64,000 bases of DNA from Dongia deserti (GTDB taxonomy: Bacteria > Pseudomonadota > Alphaproteobacteria > Dongiales > Dongiaceae), in contig NZ_QORW01000014.1 of the NCBI RefSeq assembly GCF_003574735.1, positions 1 through 64,000 of the forward strand. Direction: 5' to 3'. Within the stretch, counting starts at the first letter, position 1. Each line of letters opens with the position of its first letter. A program made the position numbers and the translations under genes. The notes beneath the pieces were generated by a model. That model ran no database searches. It saw only the letters and a program-made list of their open reading frames with translations, and had not been told where the DNA came from. Of the stretch, positions 37,238 to 45,335 are shown piece by piece.

Positions 37238-37735
37238 ATGGCTGCCGACCCGCAACAATCCGCCCACGCGGCACGCACGGCCGCAATGCAGGACGAGATC
37301 CAAGAACAGCTGCAGGCGCTGGCGCGTAAGCTGCTGGACCTCTGGCAGGATCACTTGTCGGCGCTGGCCCAGGATCCGGCGCTGATGGCCCAGGCGTTGA
37401 AGCTGATGAGTGCTTATTCGCCGTTCCCCTGGCCACCGCCGGGGATGGCGCCAACCGGAGGGACCGGCTTTGCCCCATTCCCCAACCAATTCCCAGGGAG
37501 CCCCGCGGGGTTCCCATTCGGGGGCTTCCCCGCCGCCCCATTCTCGGCCGGCCAGGCGGCTGGGCCCGCGCCCGCTGCCGCAGCACCTGATGCTGGCAAT
37601 GGCGCTGTGGGGGAACTCCGCCGCCGCCTGGCCGAGCTTGAAAGCCGCCTGGCAGAACTCGAACGAGCCGGGGCCGCCAAGCCCGCTCGCAAGCGCGCTC
37701 CGGGCGCTCGCACCCGAACTCCAAAAGGCGGATGA
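37238..37735 (+). CDS. Coiled-coil protein upstream of PHA synthase (possible granule-associated)
   Basis: 165 residues. A helical N-terminal part (DEIQEQLQALARKLLDLWQD, then ALAQDPALMAQALKLMSAYS) is followed by a Pro/Gly/Phe-rich linker of about 60 residues, a short coiled coil (ELRRRLAELESRLAELERAG) and a basic Lys/Arg tail. This layout resembles PHA granule-associated partners such as PhaM or PhaE-type subunits, but no specific family was recognised. It overlaps the phaC frame by at least 146 bases, which is unusual for two genuine genes. Confidence 0.6.
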   Translation: MAADPQQSAHAARTAAMQDEIQEQLQALARKLLDLWQDHLSALAQDPALMAQALKLMSAYSPFPWPPPGMAPTGGTGFAPFPNQFPGSPAGFPFGGFPAAPFSAGQAAGPAPAAAAPDAGNGAVGELRRRLAELESRLAELERAGAAKPARKRAPGARTRTPKGG

Positions 37736-38777
37736 AACCATCCTCCTCAATGCGCTGACCCTCGAGGGGCAACGCAGGCTCGGGCGCTTCCTCGACGGCG
37801 TGCTGGCGTATCGGCGCTATCCCGGCGCACGCCGGTCATCGGACCGGCCTGTGCTGTGGCGCGAGGGGACGACCCTGCTGCGCGACTACCGGCGCAACAA
37901 TGACGCCGTGGCGCCGCGCCTGCTGGTCGTGCCGTCCTTGATCAACCGCTATTACATCCTGGACCTGGAGCCGGAGAGCAGCTTCCTGGCCGATCTCGCG
38001 GCCCGCGGTTACGCGCCCTTCGTGGTCGATTGGGATGCGCCGGGGCCGGAGGAACAAACATTCGATTTGACCCGCTACATCGCGGGGCGGCTCGAAGGGG
38101 CGCTGGATGCGGTGAAGCGCCAGCCGGGCGGGCCCATCATCATCATCGGCTATTGCATGGGCGGGAATCTGGCGCTGGCCCTGGCGCTGCGCCGGCAGAG
38201 TGATATCGCCGCGCTGGCGTGCCTGGCGACGCCGTGGGATTTCCATGCCGACAGTCAGGCCCAGGCGCAACTCATCGGCGCGGTCGGCCGCAGCATGGAT
38301 CCTCTGTTCCAGGTGCTGGGCGAGATGCCAGTCGACGTCCTGCAAAGCTTCTTCGCCGCCCTCGATCCCCTGTCCATCCTTGCCAAGTTCCGCCGCTTCG
38401 CCGAGATGGAGGGCGAGCAGGCGCGCAGGTTCGTCGCGCTCGAGGATTGGCTGAACGATGGTGTGGGCCTGGCGGCGCCGGTCGCGCGCGAATGCCTGAC
38501 GCAATGGTATGGCGAGAATACGACCGCCAACGGCAAGTGGCTGATCGCGGGCGAGCCTGTGCGACCGGAGAGGCTGAACATACCCGCGCTGGCGATGGTG
38601 CCCAGTGCCGATCGGATCGTTCCACCGAAGAGCGCCATGACCCTCGCACAGCGGCTGCCGAAATGTGACACCCTAACTCCTGCGGCGGGTCACATCGGCA
38701 TGATGGTTGGCAGCTCCGCACGAGCCAAGGTGTGGGACCCGCTCGATGCCTGGCTTCGGCGAATCGCCGCAAGTTAG
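37590..38777 (+). CDS. phaC: Polyhydroxyalkanoate synthase-like alpha/beta hydrolase
   Basis: Polymerises hydroxyacyl-CoA into PHA. From the ATG at 37590 it has 395 residues. The lipase-like box is IIGYCMGGNLA with catalytic Cys (near residue 190), followed by LATPWDFHADSQ. The catalytic Asp is in VPSADRIVPPKSA and the His in AGHIGMMVGSSA. The single-domain size is near class III PhaC. Just before 37590 the same frame reads GPRPLPQHL, which I recall as conserved in relatives, so the true start may lie upstream inside the preceding gene; a GTG at 37410 opens the frame. Confidence 0.85.
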   Translation: MLAMALWGNSAAAWPSLKAAWQNSNEPGPPSPLASALRALAPELQKADETILLNALTLEGQRRLGRFLDGVLAYRRYPGARRSSDRPVLWREGTTLLRDYRRNNDAVAPRLLVVPSLINRYYILDLEPESSFLADLAARGYAPFVVDWDAPGPEEQTFDLTRYIAGRLEGALDAVKRQPGGPIIIIGYCMGGNLALALALRRQSDIAALACLATPWDFHADSQAQAQLIGAVGRSMDPLFQVLGEMPVDVLQSFFAALDPLSILAKFRRFAEMEGEQARRFVALEDWLNDGVGLAAPVARECLTQWYGENTTANGKWLIAGEPVRPERLNIPALAMVPSADRIVPPKSAMTLAQRLPKCDTLTPAAGHIGMMVGSSARAKVWDPLDAWLRRIAAS

Positions 38778-38882
38778 CCGGTGTGCTTGCGCCTGACACG
38801 CAAGGGCCCTAACGTCGCTACAAGAGCATGATCAAGGCCACTGGCAGGCGGTCGTCCTGCCGGACTTCAATGGAGTTTTCAC

Positions 38883-40055
38883 ATGACCGATGTCGTCATC
38901 GTTTCCGCTGCCCGCACGCCGATCGGCGCCTTCAGCGGCGCCCTCTCGTCTCTTCCGGCGCACGAGCTTGGCAAGATCGCCATTATCGAGGCGCTGAAGC
39001 GCGCCAAGGTCGAGGCGGGTGAGGTGAGCGAGGTGGTCCTGGGCCACGTGCTGACGGCTGGCACCGGCCAGAACCCCGCGCGGCAGGCGGCGATCGCGGC
39101 CGGCATCCCGACCGAGAAGACGGCGTATGTCATCAACCAGGTCTGCGGCTCGGGCCTGCGCACGGTGGCGCTCGGCTACCAGGCGATCCGCAACGGCGAT
39201 TCCGATATCGTCGTGGCGGGCGGGCAGGAGAGCATGAGTCTGGCACCGCACTGCATGCATCTGCGCAACGGCACCAAGATGGGCGACACGCAGATGATCG
39301 ACACGATGATCAAGGACGGGCTGTGGGACGCCTTCAACGGCTATCACATGGGCATCACCGCGGAGAACGTGGCGGAGAAGTGGCAGATCACCCGAGAGGT
39401 CCAGGACAAGTTCGCCGCTGCCTCCCAGAACAAGGCCGAGGCCGCGCAGAAGGCCGGCCGGTTCAAGGACGAGATCGTGTCCGTCACCATCTCGACCCGC
39501 AAGGGCGACGTCACGGTCGCGGACGACGAATACATCAAGCCCGGCACCAACATTGAGACCCTGGCCAAGCTGCGCCCGGCCTTCAGGAAGGACGGGACCG
39601 TGACGGCCGGCAACGCCTCCGGCATCAACGACGGGGCGGCAGCGCTGATCCTCATGAGCGCGGCCAACGCCGCCAAGCGCGGATTGAAGCCGCTGGCGCG
39701 CATCGCCTCCTGGGCGACCGCCGGCGTCGATCCGGCGGTGATGGGCTCGGGTCCCATCCCGGCCAGCCGCAAGGCCCTGGAGAAGGCCGGCTGGAGGGCG
39801 GAAGATCTCGACTTGATCGAGGCCAACGAGGCGTTCGCGGCCCAGGCCTGCGCGGTCAACAAGGATCTCGGCTTCGATACGTCGAAGGTGAACGTGAATG
39901 GCGGCGCCATTGCGCTCGGCCATCCGATCGGCGCGTCGGGAGCGCGCATCCTGGTGACGCTGTTGCACGAGATGCAGAAGCGCGATGCGAAGAAAGGTTT
40001 GGCGACCTTGTGCATCGGCGGCGGCATGGGCATCGCGCTCACCGTCGAACGCTAG
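38883..40055 (+). CDS. phaA: Acetyl-CoA acetyltransferase (beta-ketothiolase)
   Basis: 390 residues. Condenses two acetyl-CoA to acetoacetyl-CoA for PHA synthesis. The acyl-accepting Cys88 is in [16 protein letters not shown]; the C-terminal catalytic residues are in [20 protein letters not shown] (His near 346) and [13 protein letters not shown] (Cys near 376). [20 protein letters not shown] is typical of PhaA-type thiolases. It follows phaC by 105 bases and precedes phaB by 33 bases. Confidence 0.97.
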   Translation: MTDVVIVSAARTPIGAFSGALSSLPAHELGKIAIIEALKRAKVEAGEVSEVVLGHVLTAGTGQNPARQAAIAAGIPTEKTAYVINQVCGSGLRTVALGYQAIRNGDSDIVVAGGQESMSLAPHCMHLRNGTKMGDTQMIDTMIKDGLWDAFNGYHMGITAENVAEKWQITREVQDKFAAASQNKAEAAQKAGRFKDEIVSVTISTRKGDVTVADDEYIKPGTNIETLAKLRPAFRKDGTVTAGNASGINDGAAALILMSAANAAKRGLKPLARIASWATAGVDPAVMGSGPIPASRKALEKAGWRAEDLDLIEANEAFAAQACAVNKDLGFDTSKVNVNGGAIALGHPIGASGARILVTLLHEMQKRDAKKGLATLCIGGGMGIALTVER

Positions 40056-40088
40056 TTTCGGTCAACGAGAAAAAACAGGGAGGAAGAG

Positions 40089-40811
40089 ATGGCGCGCGTT
40101 GCAGTGGTGACAGGCGGAACCCGCGGCATCGGGGAAGCGATCTCCGTCGCCTTGAAGAAGGCCGGTTACAAGGTGGCCGCCAACTATGCCGGCAATGATG
40201 CGGCTGCCCAGGCTTTCGCGCAGAAATACGGGATCCCCGTCTACAAGTTCGACGTCAGCGACTTCAAGCAGTGCCAGGACGCGATCCAGAAGATCGCGCA
40301 AGAGCTGGGCCCGGTCGACATCGTCGTCAACAATGCCGGCATCACGCGCGATGGCACCTTGCACAAGATGACGCCGGAGATGTGGGGCCAGGTGGTCGCC
40401 ACCAACCTCGGCTCCTGCTTCAACATGTGCCGCTGCGTGATCGACGGCATGCGCGAGCGCAGTTTCGGCCGCATCGTCAACATCGGCTCGATCAACGGCC
40501 AGGCCGGGCAATACGGCCAGGTGAACTACGCCGCGGCGAAGTCCGGCATCCACGGCTTCACCAAGGCCCTGGCGCAGGAAGGCGCCGCCAAGAACGTCAC
40601 CGTCAATGCCATCGCGCCGGGCTACATCGATACCGACATGGTGCGCGCGGTCCCGCCGCAGGTGCTGGAAAAGATCGTCGCCAAGATCCCGGTCGGCCGC
40701 CTCGGCCGGGCGGAGGAGATCGCGCGCGGCGTCCTCTTCCTGGTGGCGGACGATGCCGGCTTCATCACCGGCTCGACCCTTTCCATCAACGGCGGCCAAC
40801 ACATGTATTAG
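40089..40811 (+). CDS. phaB: Acetoacetyl-CoA reductase
   Basis: 240 residues. NADPH-dependent SDR that makes (R)-3-hydroxybutyryl-CoA. VVTGGTRGIGEAISVALKKA holds the cofactor motif, VVNNAGITRDGTLHKMTPEM the NNAG segment, INGQAGQYGQVNYAAAKSGI the Ser-Tyr-Lys site (Tyr near 150), and GFITGSTLSINGGQHMY the end. The GQxGQxNYxAAK string is diagnostic of PhaB. GGGAGG lies eight bases upstream. It completes the phaC-phaA-phaB set. Confidence 0.97.
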   Translation: MARVAVVTGGTRGIGEAISVALKKAGYKVAANYAGNDAAAQAFAQKYGIPVYKFDVSDFKQCQDAIQKIAQELGPVDIVVNNAGITRDGTLHKMTPEMWGQVVATNLGSCFNMCRCVIDGMRERSFGRIVNIGSINGQAGQYGQVNYAAAKSGIHGFTKALAQEGAAKNVTVNAIAPGYIDTDMVRAVPPQVLEKIVAKIPVGRLGRAEEIARGVLFLVADDAGFITGSTLSINGGQHMY

Positions 40812-40820
40812 GGAGGCGCA

Positions 40821-41237
40821 ATGGCGACCTATCCCTTCACCGAGGAAGCGGCCGCCAGCCCCGACGTGCGCGCGGTCTACGAGGACATTAAGCAGACCCG
40901 CAACGTCGACTGGATCAACAACTTCTGGAAAGTGCTCGCCAACGATCCGGCGATGCTCAAACGCACCTGGGAGAGCCTGAAGCAGGTGATGGCACCCGGC
41001 GCCCTCGATCAGCGCACCAAGGAGATGCTCTATCTCGCCGTCTCCATCACCAACGGCTGCGATTATTGCACCGTCTCGCACACGGCCGCGGCGCGCAAGG
41101 CCGGCGTGACCGACGCCATGCTGCACGAACTGATCGCCGTCGTCGGCATGGCCAACCAGACCAACCGCCTCGCCAATGCCTACCGCGTGGAACCCGACGA
41201 GAAGCTGGTCGAAGCGGCCAAGGGGCCGAAGGCGTAG
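40821..41237 (+). CDS. AhpD/carboxymuconolactone decarboxylase-like protein
   Basis: 138 residues. Contains the CMD/AhpD motif LDQRTKEMLYLAVSITNGCD followed by YCTVSHTAAARKAGVTDAML, with the redox CxxC (Cys-Asp-Tyr-Cys) and His. Such proteins are usually peroxidase partners with a thiol relay. It starts nine bases after phaB with GGGAGG just upstream, so it is probably cotranscribed with the pha genes; the functional reason is unknown. Confidence 0.85.
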   Translation: MATYPFTEEAAASPDVRAVYEDIKQTRNVDWINNFWKVLANDPAMLKRTWESLKQVMAPGALDQRTKEMLYLAVSITNGCDYCTVSHTAAARKAGVTDAMLHELIAVVGMANQTNRLANAYRVEPDEKLVEAAKGPKA

Positions 41238-41365
41238 CACCTTGCACCTTGGCGCTTGACTGCCGAGCTTAAGCCTTTCTACGCTGGAAGCGGCCGGACA
41301 CAGCCAGCCGCTCGCGCCCTTCGGGCATGGTGAATGTGTTCCATCTCCTCCCTGATCCTTTCCGG

Positions 41366-41414
41366 TTCGGCGGATGAGTCAGCAATGCGGGCACTGACCT
41401 TCTCATTCGCCGAA
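41366..41414 (+). promoter_or_regulatory. Long inverted repeat just upstream of the VOC gene
   Basis: TTCGGCGGATGAG at 41366-41378 faces CTCATTCGCCGAA at 41402-41414; 12 of 13 positions pair as DNA and the last as G-U in RNA. The inner TCAG/CTGA near 41379 and 41394 extend the stem. The right arm covers the first possible start codon at 41414, which favours the ATG at 41429. It could act as a terminator for the pha operon, an operator, or a translational control hairpin. Confidence 0.45.
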
Positions 41415-41428
41415 TGAAAGGACCGCTC

Positions 41429-41980
41429 ATGCGCACGTTTCGTGATGCAAAAGCGATGGCTAGGTGCCTACGCGCGGAAATGGTCCGCAGGCAGATGGCT
41501 CTCTCTCATGCGGAATGTCTCGAGATCGTCGCCGCCCAGTTTGGCGCGGCGGATTGGAACGTCCTGGCTGCAAAAATCGGCGCCGAGACCTCGGACAAGC
41601 CCGATGTTGGACGGGCCGTAACGTTCGATCCCGCGATACCCATCCTGCGGATCTTTGACGTCAAGAAGGCGAAGGAATTCTACCTTGATTTCCTGGGTTT
41701 TGCGCTCGCGTGGGAGCATCGTTTCGAGGAGGACCTGCCGCTCTATGCTGAAGTCTCGCGCTCCGGCTTGACGCTCCATTTGAGCGAACACCATGGCGAT
41801 GCCAGCCCGGGTGCCACGATATTCGTCCCCATGGGCGGCATCGACGCTTTTCGGCAGGAGTTGCTCGCCAAGAATTACAGCTATGCTCGGCCAGGCATCG
41901 AGAACGTGCCATGGGGCCGCGTGATGCAGATTGCGGACCCCTTCGGCAACCGGCTGAGATTCTGCGAAAGGAAGCCCTGA
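41429..41980 (+). CDS. Glyoxalase/VOC-superfamily protein with N-terminal helical domain
   Basis: 183 residues from the ATG at 41429 (AAAGGA upstream); an in-frame ATG at 41414 sits in a hairpin. The N-terminal 55 residues (KAMARCLRAEMVRRQMALSH, ECLEIVAAQFGAADWNVLAA) are the helical domain often attached to glyoxalase-like proteins. The VOC domain follows: AIPILRIFDVKKAKEFYLDF, then LGFALAWEHRFEEDLPLYAE and IADPFGNRLRFCE, similar to bleomycin-resistance-type proteins. The metal ligands and substrate are not certain. It precedes the sigma-factor module but lacks its promoter motif. Confidence 0.8.
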   Translation: MRTFRDAKAMARCLRAEMVRRQMALSHAECLEIVAAQFGAADWNVLAAKIGAETSDKPDVGRAVTFDPAIPILRIFDVKKAKEFYLDFLGFALAWEHRFEEDLPLYAEVSRSGLTLHLSEHHGDASPGATIFVPMGGIDAFRQELLAKNYSYARPGIENVPWGRVMQIADPFGNRLRFCERKP

Positions 41981-42023
41981 GGGTCTCTCGAAGCCGCCCA
42001 GCGACCGAAAAATCGCAGCGCTG

Positions 42024-42050
42024 TGTCGGCGCCGGGCATACTCGTTCGTC
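42024..42050 (+). promoter_or_regulatory. Candidate ECF-sigma promoter 1 (TGTCGG-N17-CGTC)
   Basis: TGTCGG at 42024-42029 and CGTC at 42047-42050 are separated by exactly 17 bases, 24 bases before the ATG of the YCII/DGPF gene. The same two elements with the same spacing occur upstream of the AHSA1 gene at 43715-43741, and both share the extended -10 GTTCGTCCT. ECF41/42-type sigma factors recognise TGTC.. and CG-containing -10 elements, so this is a likely autoregulatory promoter. Confidence 0.65.
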
Positions 42051-42074
42051 CTTTGATCGATGAGGGATGTTCCC

Positions 42075-42446
42075 ATGCTCTACGCGGTTCTTTGTTACAA
42101 TTCCGAGGAGACGGTCTTTTCCTGGTCCAAGGACGAGGAAGAGGCCGTCATGAGCAAGCTGATTGCCGCCCAGGAGAAGATGGCCAAGGCCGGCAGGCTG
42201 GGCCCGGTCGCCCGCCTGATGCCGACCACAACCGCGACCACCCTGCGCAAGGACCGCGAGCCCCCTTTGGTGATCGACGGGCCGTTCGCCGAAACCAAGG
42301 AGCAGTTGCTCGGCTTCTACGTGGTCGATTGCGAGTCCCTGGAAGAGGCGCTGGATTTCGCCAAGGAGCTCGGTAAGGCCAATCCCGGCGGGTCCTATGA
42401 GATCCGGCCGATGGCCCTGCTGCTGCCGGGAACGCTCAAGCAATGA
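42075..42446 (+). CDS. YCII/DGPF-domain protein
   Basis: 123 residues from the ATG at 42075; GAGGGATG lies just upstream. MLYAVLCYNSEETVFSWSKD opens a YCII-related ferredoxin-like domain, and VIDGPFAETKEQLLGFYVVD contains the DGPF motif that names the family associated with ECF42 sigma factors. Its ATGA overlap with the sigma gene indicates one transcript and coupled translation. The biochemical role of DGPF proteins is unknown. Confidence 0.9.
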   Translation: MLYAVLCYNSEETVFSWSKDEEEAVMSKLIAAQEKMAKAGRLGPVARLMPTTTATTLRKDREPPLVIDGPFAETKEQLLGFYVVDCESLEEALDFAKELGKANPGGSYEIRPMALLLPGTLKQ

Positions 42447-43708
42447 ACGATATCGCCTGGATCGACGCGGCGCTCACCTCCGCGCGTCCCCGGGCGGTCA
42501 GCGCCTTGCTGCGCTATTTCCGCGACCTCGACAGCGCCGAGGAAGCCTTCCAGAACGCCTGCCTGAAGGCGCTCGATACCTGGCCGCGCAACGGGCCGCC
42601 GCGCGATCCGGCCGCCTGGCTCATCATGGTCGGGCGCAACGTCGGCATCGATGCTGCGCGGCGCCAGGCCAAGAGCCACCCTCTGCCTGACGATGACAGT
42701 CTCTCCGATCTCAGCGACGCCGAAAGCGCGATCGCCGACCGGCTGGATGAATCGCACTACCGCGATGACATCCTCCGCCTGCTCTTCATCTGCTGCCATC
42801 CCGAGCTGCCGGAGACACAGCAGATCGCGCTCGCCTTGCGCATCGTCTCCGGCCTGACGGTGCCGCAGATCGCGCGCGCCTTCCTGGTCGGCGACAGCGC
42901 CATGGAACAGCGCATCACCCGGGCCAAGGCCCGCATCGCCAAGGCCGACGTGCCGTTCGAGACACCCGGCGCGCCGGATCGCGCGGAGCGGCTCGGCGTT
43001 GTCGCGCGCATGATCTACCTGGTCTTCAACGAAGGCTATTCGGCGACCGGCGGCGAGCTCCCCTTACGCGCGCCCTTGTGCGACGAAGCGATCCGCCTTG
43101 CGCGCCTGCTGCTGCGGCTGTTCCAGACCGAGCCGGAGATCATGGGGCTGCTCGCTCTGATGCTGTTGCAGCATGCGCGCTCTGCCGCCCGGTTCGATCA
43201 AAACGGCAGCATCATCCTGCTGGAGGACCAGGATCGCACCCTGTGGAACCAGCCGATGATCGCGGAAGGACTGGCGCTGATCGACAAGGCGATGCGCCAC
43301 CGCCGTCCCGGGCCCTACCAGGTGCAGGCCGCCATCGCCGCGCTCCATGCCCGCGCAAAACGGCCGGAAGACACCGATTGGGCAGAGATCGACCTGCTCT
43401 ACGCCACGCTCGAGCGCCTGATGCCATCGCCGGTGGTCACGCTCAATCGCGCAGTCGCCATCTCGAAGCTGAAAGGACCGCAAGCGGCCCTCACCATGAT
43501 CGAGCCGTTGGCCAAGGACCTGTCGGGTTATTTCTATTTCTTCGGCGTCAAGGGCGCGATGCTGCAGCAGTTGGGCCGCAATGAGGAGGCGCGGGTCGCC
43601 TTCGACCGCGCCATCGCGCTCGCCAACAATGCGGCGGAAGCGGCCCATATCCGCGCCCACCTGGACCGGCTGCAGAAAGACAGCGCGTCGGCCGCCAAAA
43701 AAGTTTGA
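42443..43708 (+). CDS. ECF42-type RNA polymerase sigma factor with C-terminal TPR-like extension
   Basis: 421 residues, far longer than a usual ECF sigma. Region 2 is at ALLRYFRDLDSAEEAFQNAC, followed by WPRNGPPRDPAAWLIMVGRN. Region 4 is at LPETQQIALALRIVSGLTVP, followed by QIARAFLVGDSAMEQRITRA. The remaining 220 residues (from about 200) are helical; HARAKRPEDTDWAEIDLLYA and ALAKDLSGYF-like segments (PLAKDLSGYFYFFGVKGAML) form TPR-like repeats. This extension and the DGPF partner are the hallmarks of ECF42. No anti-sigma gene is present, as expected; the extension is thought to control activity. Confidence 0.92.
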   Translation: MNDIAWIDAALTSARPRAVSALLRYFRDLDSAEEAFQNACLKALDTWPRNGPPRDPAAWLIMVGRNVGIDAARRQAKSHPLPDDDSLSDLSDAESAIADRLDESHYRDDILRLLFICCHPELPETQQIALALRIVSGLTVPQIARAFLVGDSAMEQRITRAKARIAKADVPFETPGAPDRAERLGVVARMIYLVFNEGYSATGGELPLRAPLCDEAIRLARLLLRLFQTEPEIMGLLALMLLQHARSAARFDQNGSIILLEDQDRTLWNQPMIAEGLALIDKAMRHRRPGPYQVQAAIAALHARAKRPEDTDWAEIDLLYATLERLMPSPVVTLNRAVAISKLKGPQAALTMIEPLAKDLSGYFYFFGVKGAMLQQLGRNEEARVAFDRAIALANNAAEAAHIRAHLDRLQKDSASAAKKV

Positions 43709-43714
43709 GGGGCT

Positions 43715-43741
43715 TGTCGGACAGCGCCCGGCTGGTTCGTC
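43715..43741 (+). promoter_or_regulatory. Candidate ECF-sigma promoter 2 (TGTCGG-N17-CGTC)
   Basis: TGTCGG at 43715-43720 and CGTC at 43738-43741, again 17 bases apart, 33 bases before the ATG of the AHSA1 gene. The -10 flank GGTTCGTCCTAG nearly repeats that of the first site (CGTTCGTCCTTT). It would place the AHSA1, SnoaL-like and DoxX genes under the neighbouring sigma factor. Confidence 0.65.
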
Positions 43742-43774
43742 CTAGGGATGAGAGCCAGACAAGAGGAGTTGAAA

Positions 43775-44254
43775 ATGTGTGGAGCCCCCCAGAGCCCTGA
43801 CGCCGACCGCGAGCTGGTCCTGACCCGCCTGATCGACGCGCCACGGGAAAAGCTGTTCCGCTGCTGGACGGACCCGGAGCTGATGAAGCAGTGGTTCGCG
43901 CCGCTGCCTTGGACCGTCACCCATGCCGAGATGGACCTGCGGCCGGGCGGCGCCAGCCTGATCGTCATGAAGAGCCCCGAGGGCCAGGAATTCCCGAATC
44001 CGGGCATCATCCTGGAGGTGGTGAAGAACGAGAAGATCGTCTTCACAGACGCCTACACCAAGGCCTGGGAGCCGTCGGCCAAGCCGTTCATGACCGCGAT
44101 CGTCACGTTCGAGGACGAAGGCGGGAAGACCCGCTACACCGCCCGCGCGCTGCATTGGAATGCGGCGGACCGCAAGACACACGAGGAGATGGGCTTCCAC
44201 GAGGGCTGGGGCCAGTGTGCCGACCAGCTCGCGGCCCTCGCCGCCAAGATCTAG
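43775..44254 (+). CDS. AHSA1/SRPBCC-domain protein
   Basis: 159 residues from the ATG at 43775 (AGAGGAG six bases upstream). The START/SRPBCC-like hydrophobic-pocket fold is shown by ELVLTRLIDAPREKLFRCWT and PELMKQWFAPLPWTVTHAEM followed by DLRPGGA, and by the closing helix EEMGFHEGWGQCADQLAALA. Such proteins are frequent members of ECF sigma regulons and bind or modify small hydrophobic molecules. The ligand is unknown. First gene behind candidate promoter 2. Confidence 0.88.
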   Translation: MCGAPQSPDADRELVLTRLIDAPREKLFRCWTDPELMKQWFAPLPWTVTHAEMDLRPGGASLIVMKSPEGQEFPNPGIILEVVKNEKIVFTDAYTKAWEPSAKPFMTAIVTFEDEGGKTRYTARALHWNAADRKTHEEMGFHEGWGQCADQLAALAAKI

Positions 44255-44348
44255 CTAGGCCCCTAAGCCTGCGAATGCCACGGCGGCCCGCCCCACCTCC
44301 GGGCCGGGCTGCCGATGGCCCCCACTCGCTTCGCGGAAGGAAAGAATC

Positions 44349-44792
44349 ATGACCCGCACATCATCGCTCGAAGCCGAGATCAGCAAGGTGATCGAACGCC
44401 AGGCCCAGGGGATTCATGACAAGGACGCCAAGGCCGCCGTGTCTCATTACGCGGCGAATGCCGTGATCTTCGATCTGGCGCCGCCGCTCCGGAATGCCAG
44501 CACCGGCCCGGCACTCGAACAATCGCTCAATGACTGGTTCGCGACCTGGCAAGGGCCGATCGGCTACGAGACGCGAGACTTCAGCATCACAGCCAATGAC
44601 GACGTGGCGTTCGGTCACGGCTTTGTCCGCATCACAGGCACCAAGGTCGATGGCGAGCACAATGATCTGTGGGTGCGCCAGAGCCTCGGCTTCAGGAAGA
44701 TCAACGGCGCCTGGAAGATCGCGCACGACCACACGTCGGTCCCGTTCTACATGGATGGCAGCTACAAGGCCGCCGTCGATCTCAAGCCGTAG
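44349..44792 (+). CDS. SnoaL-like/NTF2-fold protein (SgcJ/EcaC type)
   Basis: 147 residues. ISKVIERQAQGIHDKDAKAA followed by VSHYAANAVIFDLAPPL is the opening of the NTF2-like ketosteroid-isomerase fold; DDVAFGHGFVRITGTKVDGE and SLGFRKINGAWKIAHDHTSV are the typical later strands. Cone-shaped pocket proteins of this kind may be enzymes or binders; no catalytic pair was assigned. It follows the AHSA1 gene after 94 bases. GGAAGG lies about ten bases before the ATG. Confidence 0.85.
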   Translation: MTRTSSLEAEISKVIERQAQGIHDKDAKAAVSHYAANAVIFDLAPPLRNASTGPALEQSLNDWFATWQGPIGYETRDFSITANDDVAFGHGFVRITGTKVDGEHNDLWVRQSLGFRKINGAWKIAHDHTSVPFYMDGSYKAAVDLKP

Positions 44793-44815
44793 GCAGACAT
44801 CAGGAGGGCCCAACC

Positions 44816-45229
44816 ATGAATGCGATTGTTCAATCTGCCTCTGATGCAAAGGCCGCGCGCTGGACCGGATCCATCATGAGCGGTGTCGTTGTCCTGTTCC
44901 TGCTGTTCGATGCCGGCATCAAGTTGGTGCCGTTGGAGATCGTCACGGAAACCTCGGCTCAGCTTGGACTGCCTGCCACTGTCGAATTCGCGCGCCTGTT
45001 GGGGATCCTGACGCTCATCGGCGTCGTGCTCTATGTGGCGCCGCAGACCGCTGTCCTGGGTGCGATCCTGCTGACCGGCTACATGGGTGGTGCGATCGCG
45101 ACTCACGTGCGCGTCGGCAGCCCGCTTTTCAGCCACGTGCTGTTCGGGTTCTACCTGGGCGTCCTGATCTGGGGCGGGCTCTATCTGCGCGATCCGCGCC
45201 TGCGCCAGCTCATCCCGTTCCGACGGTAG
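44816..45229 (+). CDS. DoxX-family membrane protein
   Basis: 137 residues from the ATG at 44816, with AGGAGGG upstream. Four transmembrane segments: SIMSGVVVLFLLFDAGIKLV, ARLLGILTLIGVVLYVAPQT, AVLGAILLTGYMGGAIATHV and HVLFGFYLGVLIWGGLYLRD. This matches the DoxX-like family (DoxX_2). DoxX proteins are often last in ECF sigma or redox-stress clusters. It closes the sigma-factor module; 107 bases then separate it from an unrelated gene. Confidence 0.85.
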   Translation: MNAIVQSASDAKAARWTGSIMSGVVVLFLLFDAGIKLVPLEIVTETSAQLGLPATVEFARLLGILTLIGVVLYVAPQTAVLGAILLTGYMGGAIATHVRVGSPLFSHVLFGFYLGVLIWGGLYLRDPRLRQLIPFRR

Positions 45230-45335
45230 AAGGGGCGTGCCGCGCATTGGCCCCCACCCGCATGTGATTTCGGAGGCCTCGCCTTAAGTCAAATTTAACT
45301 CAATCCGTCAACCATGGCCGGCGGAGGAGATCAGG

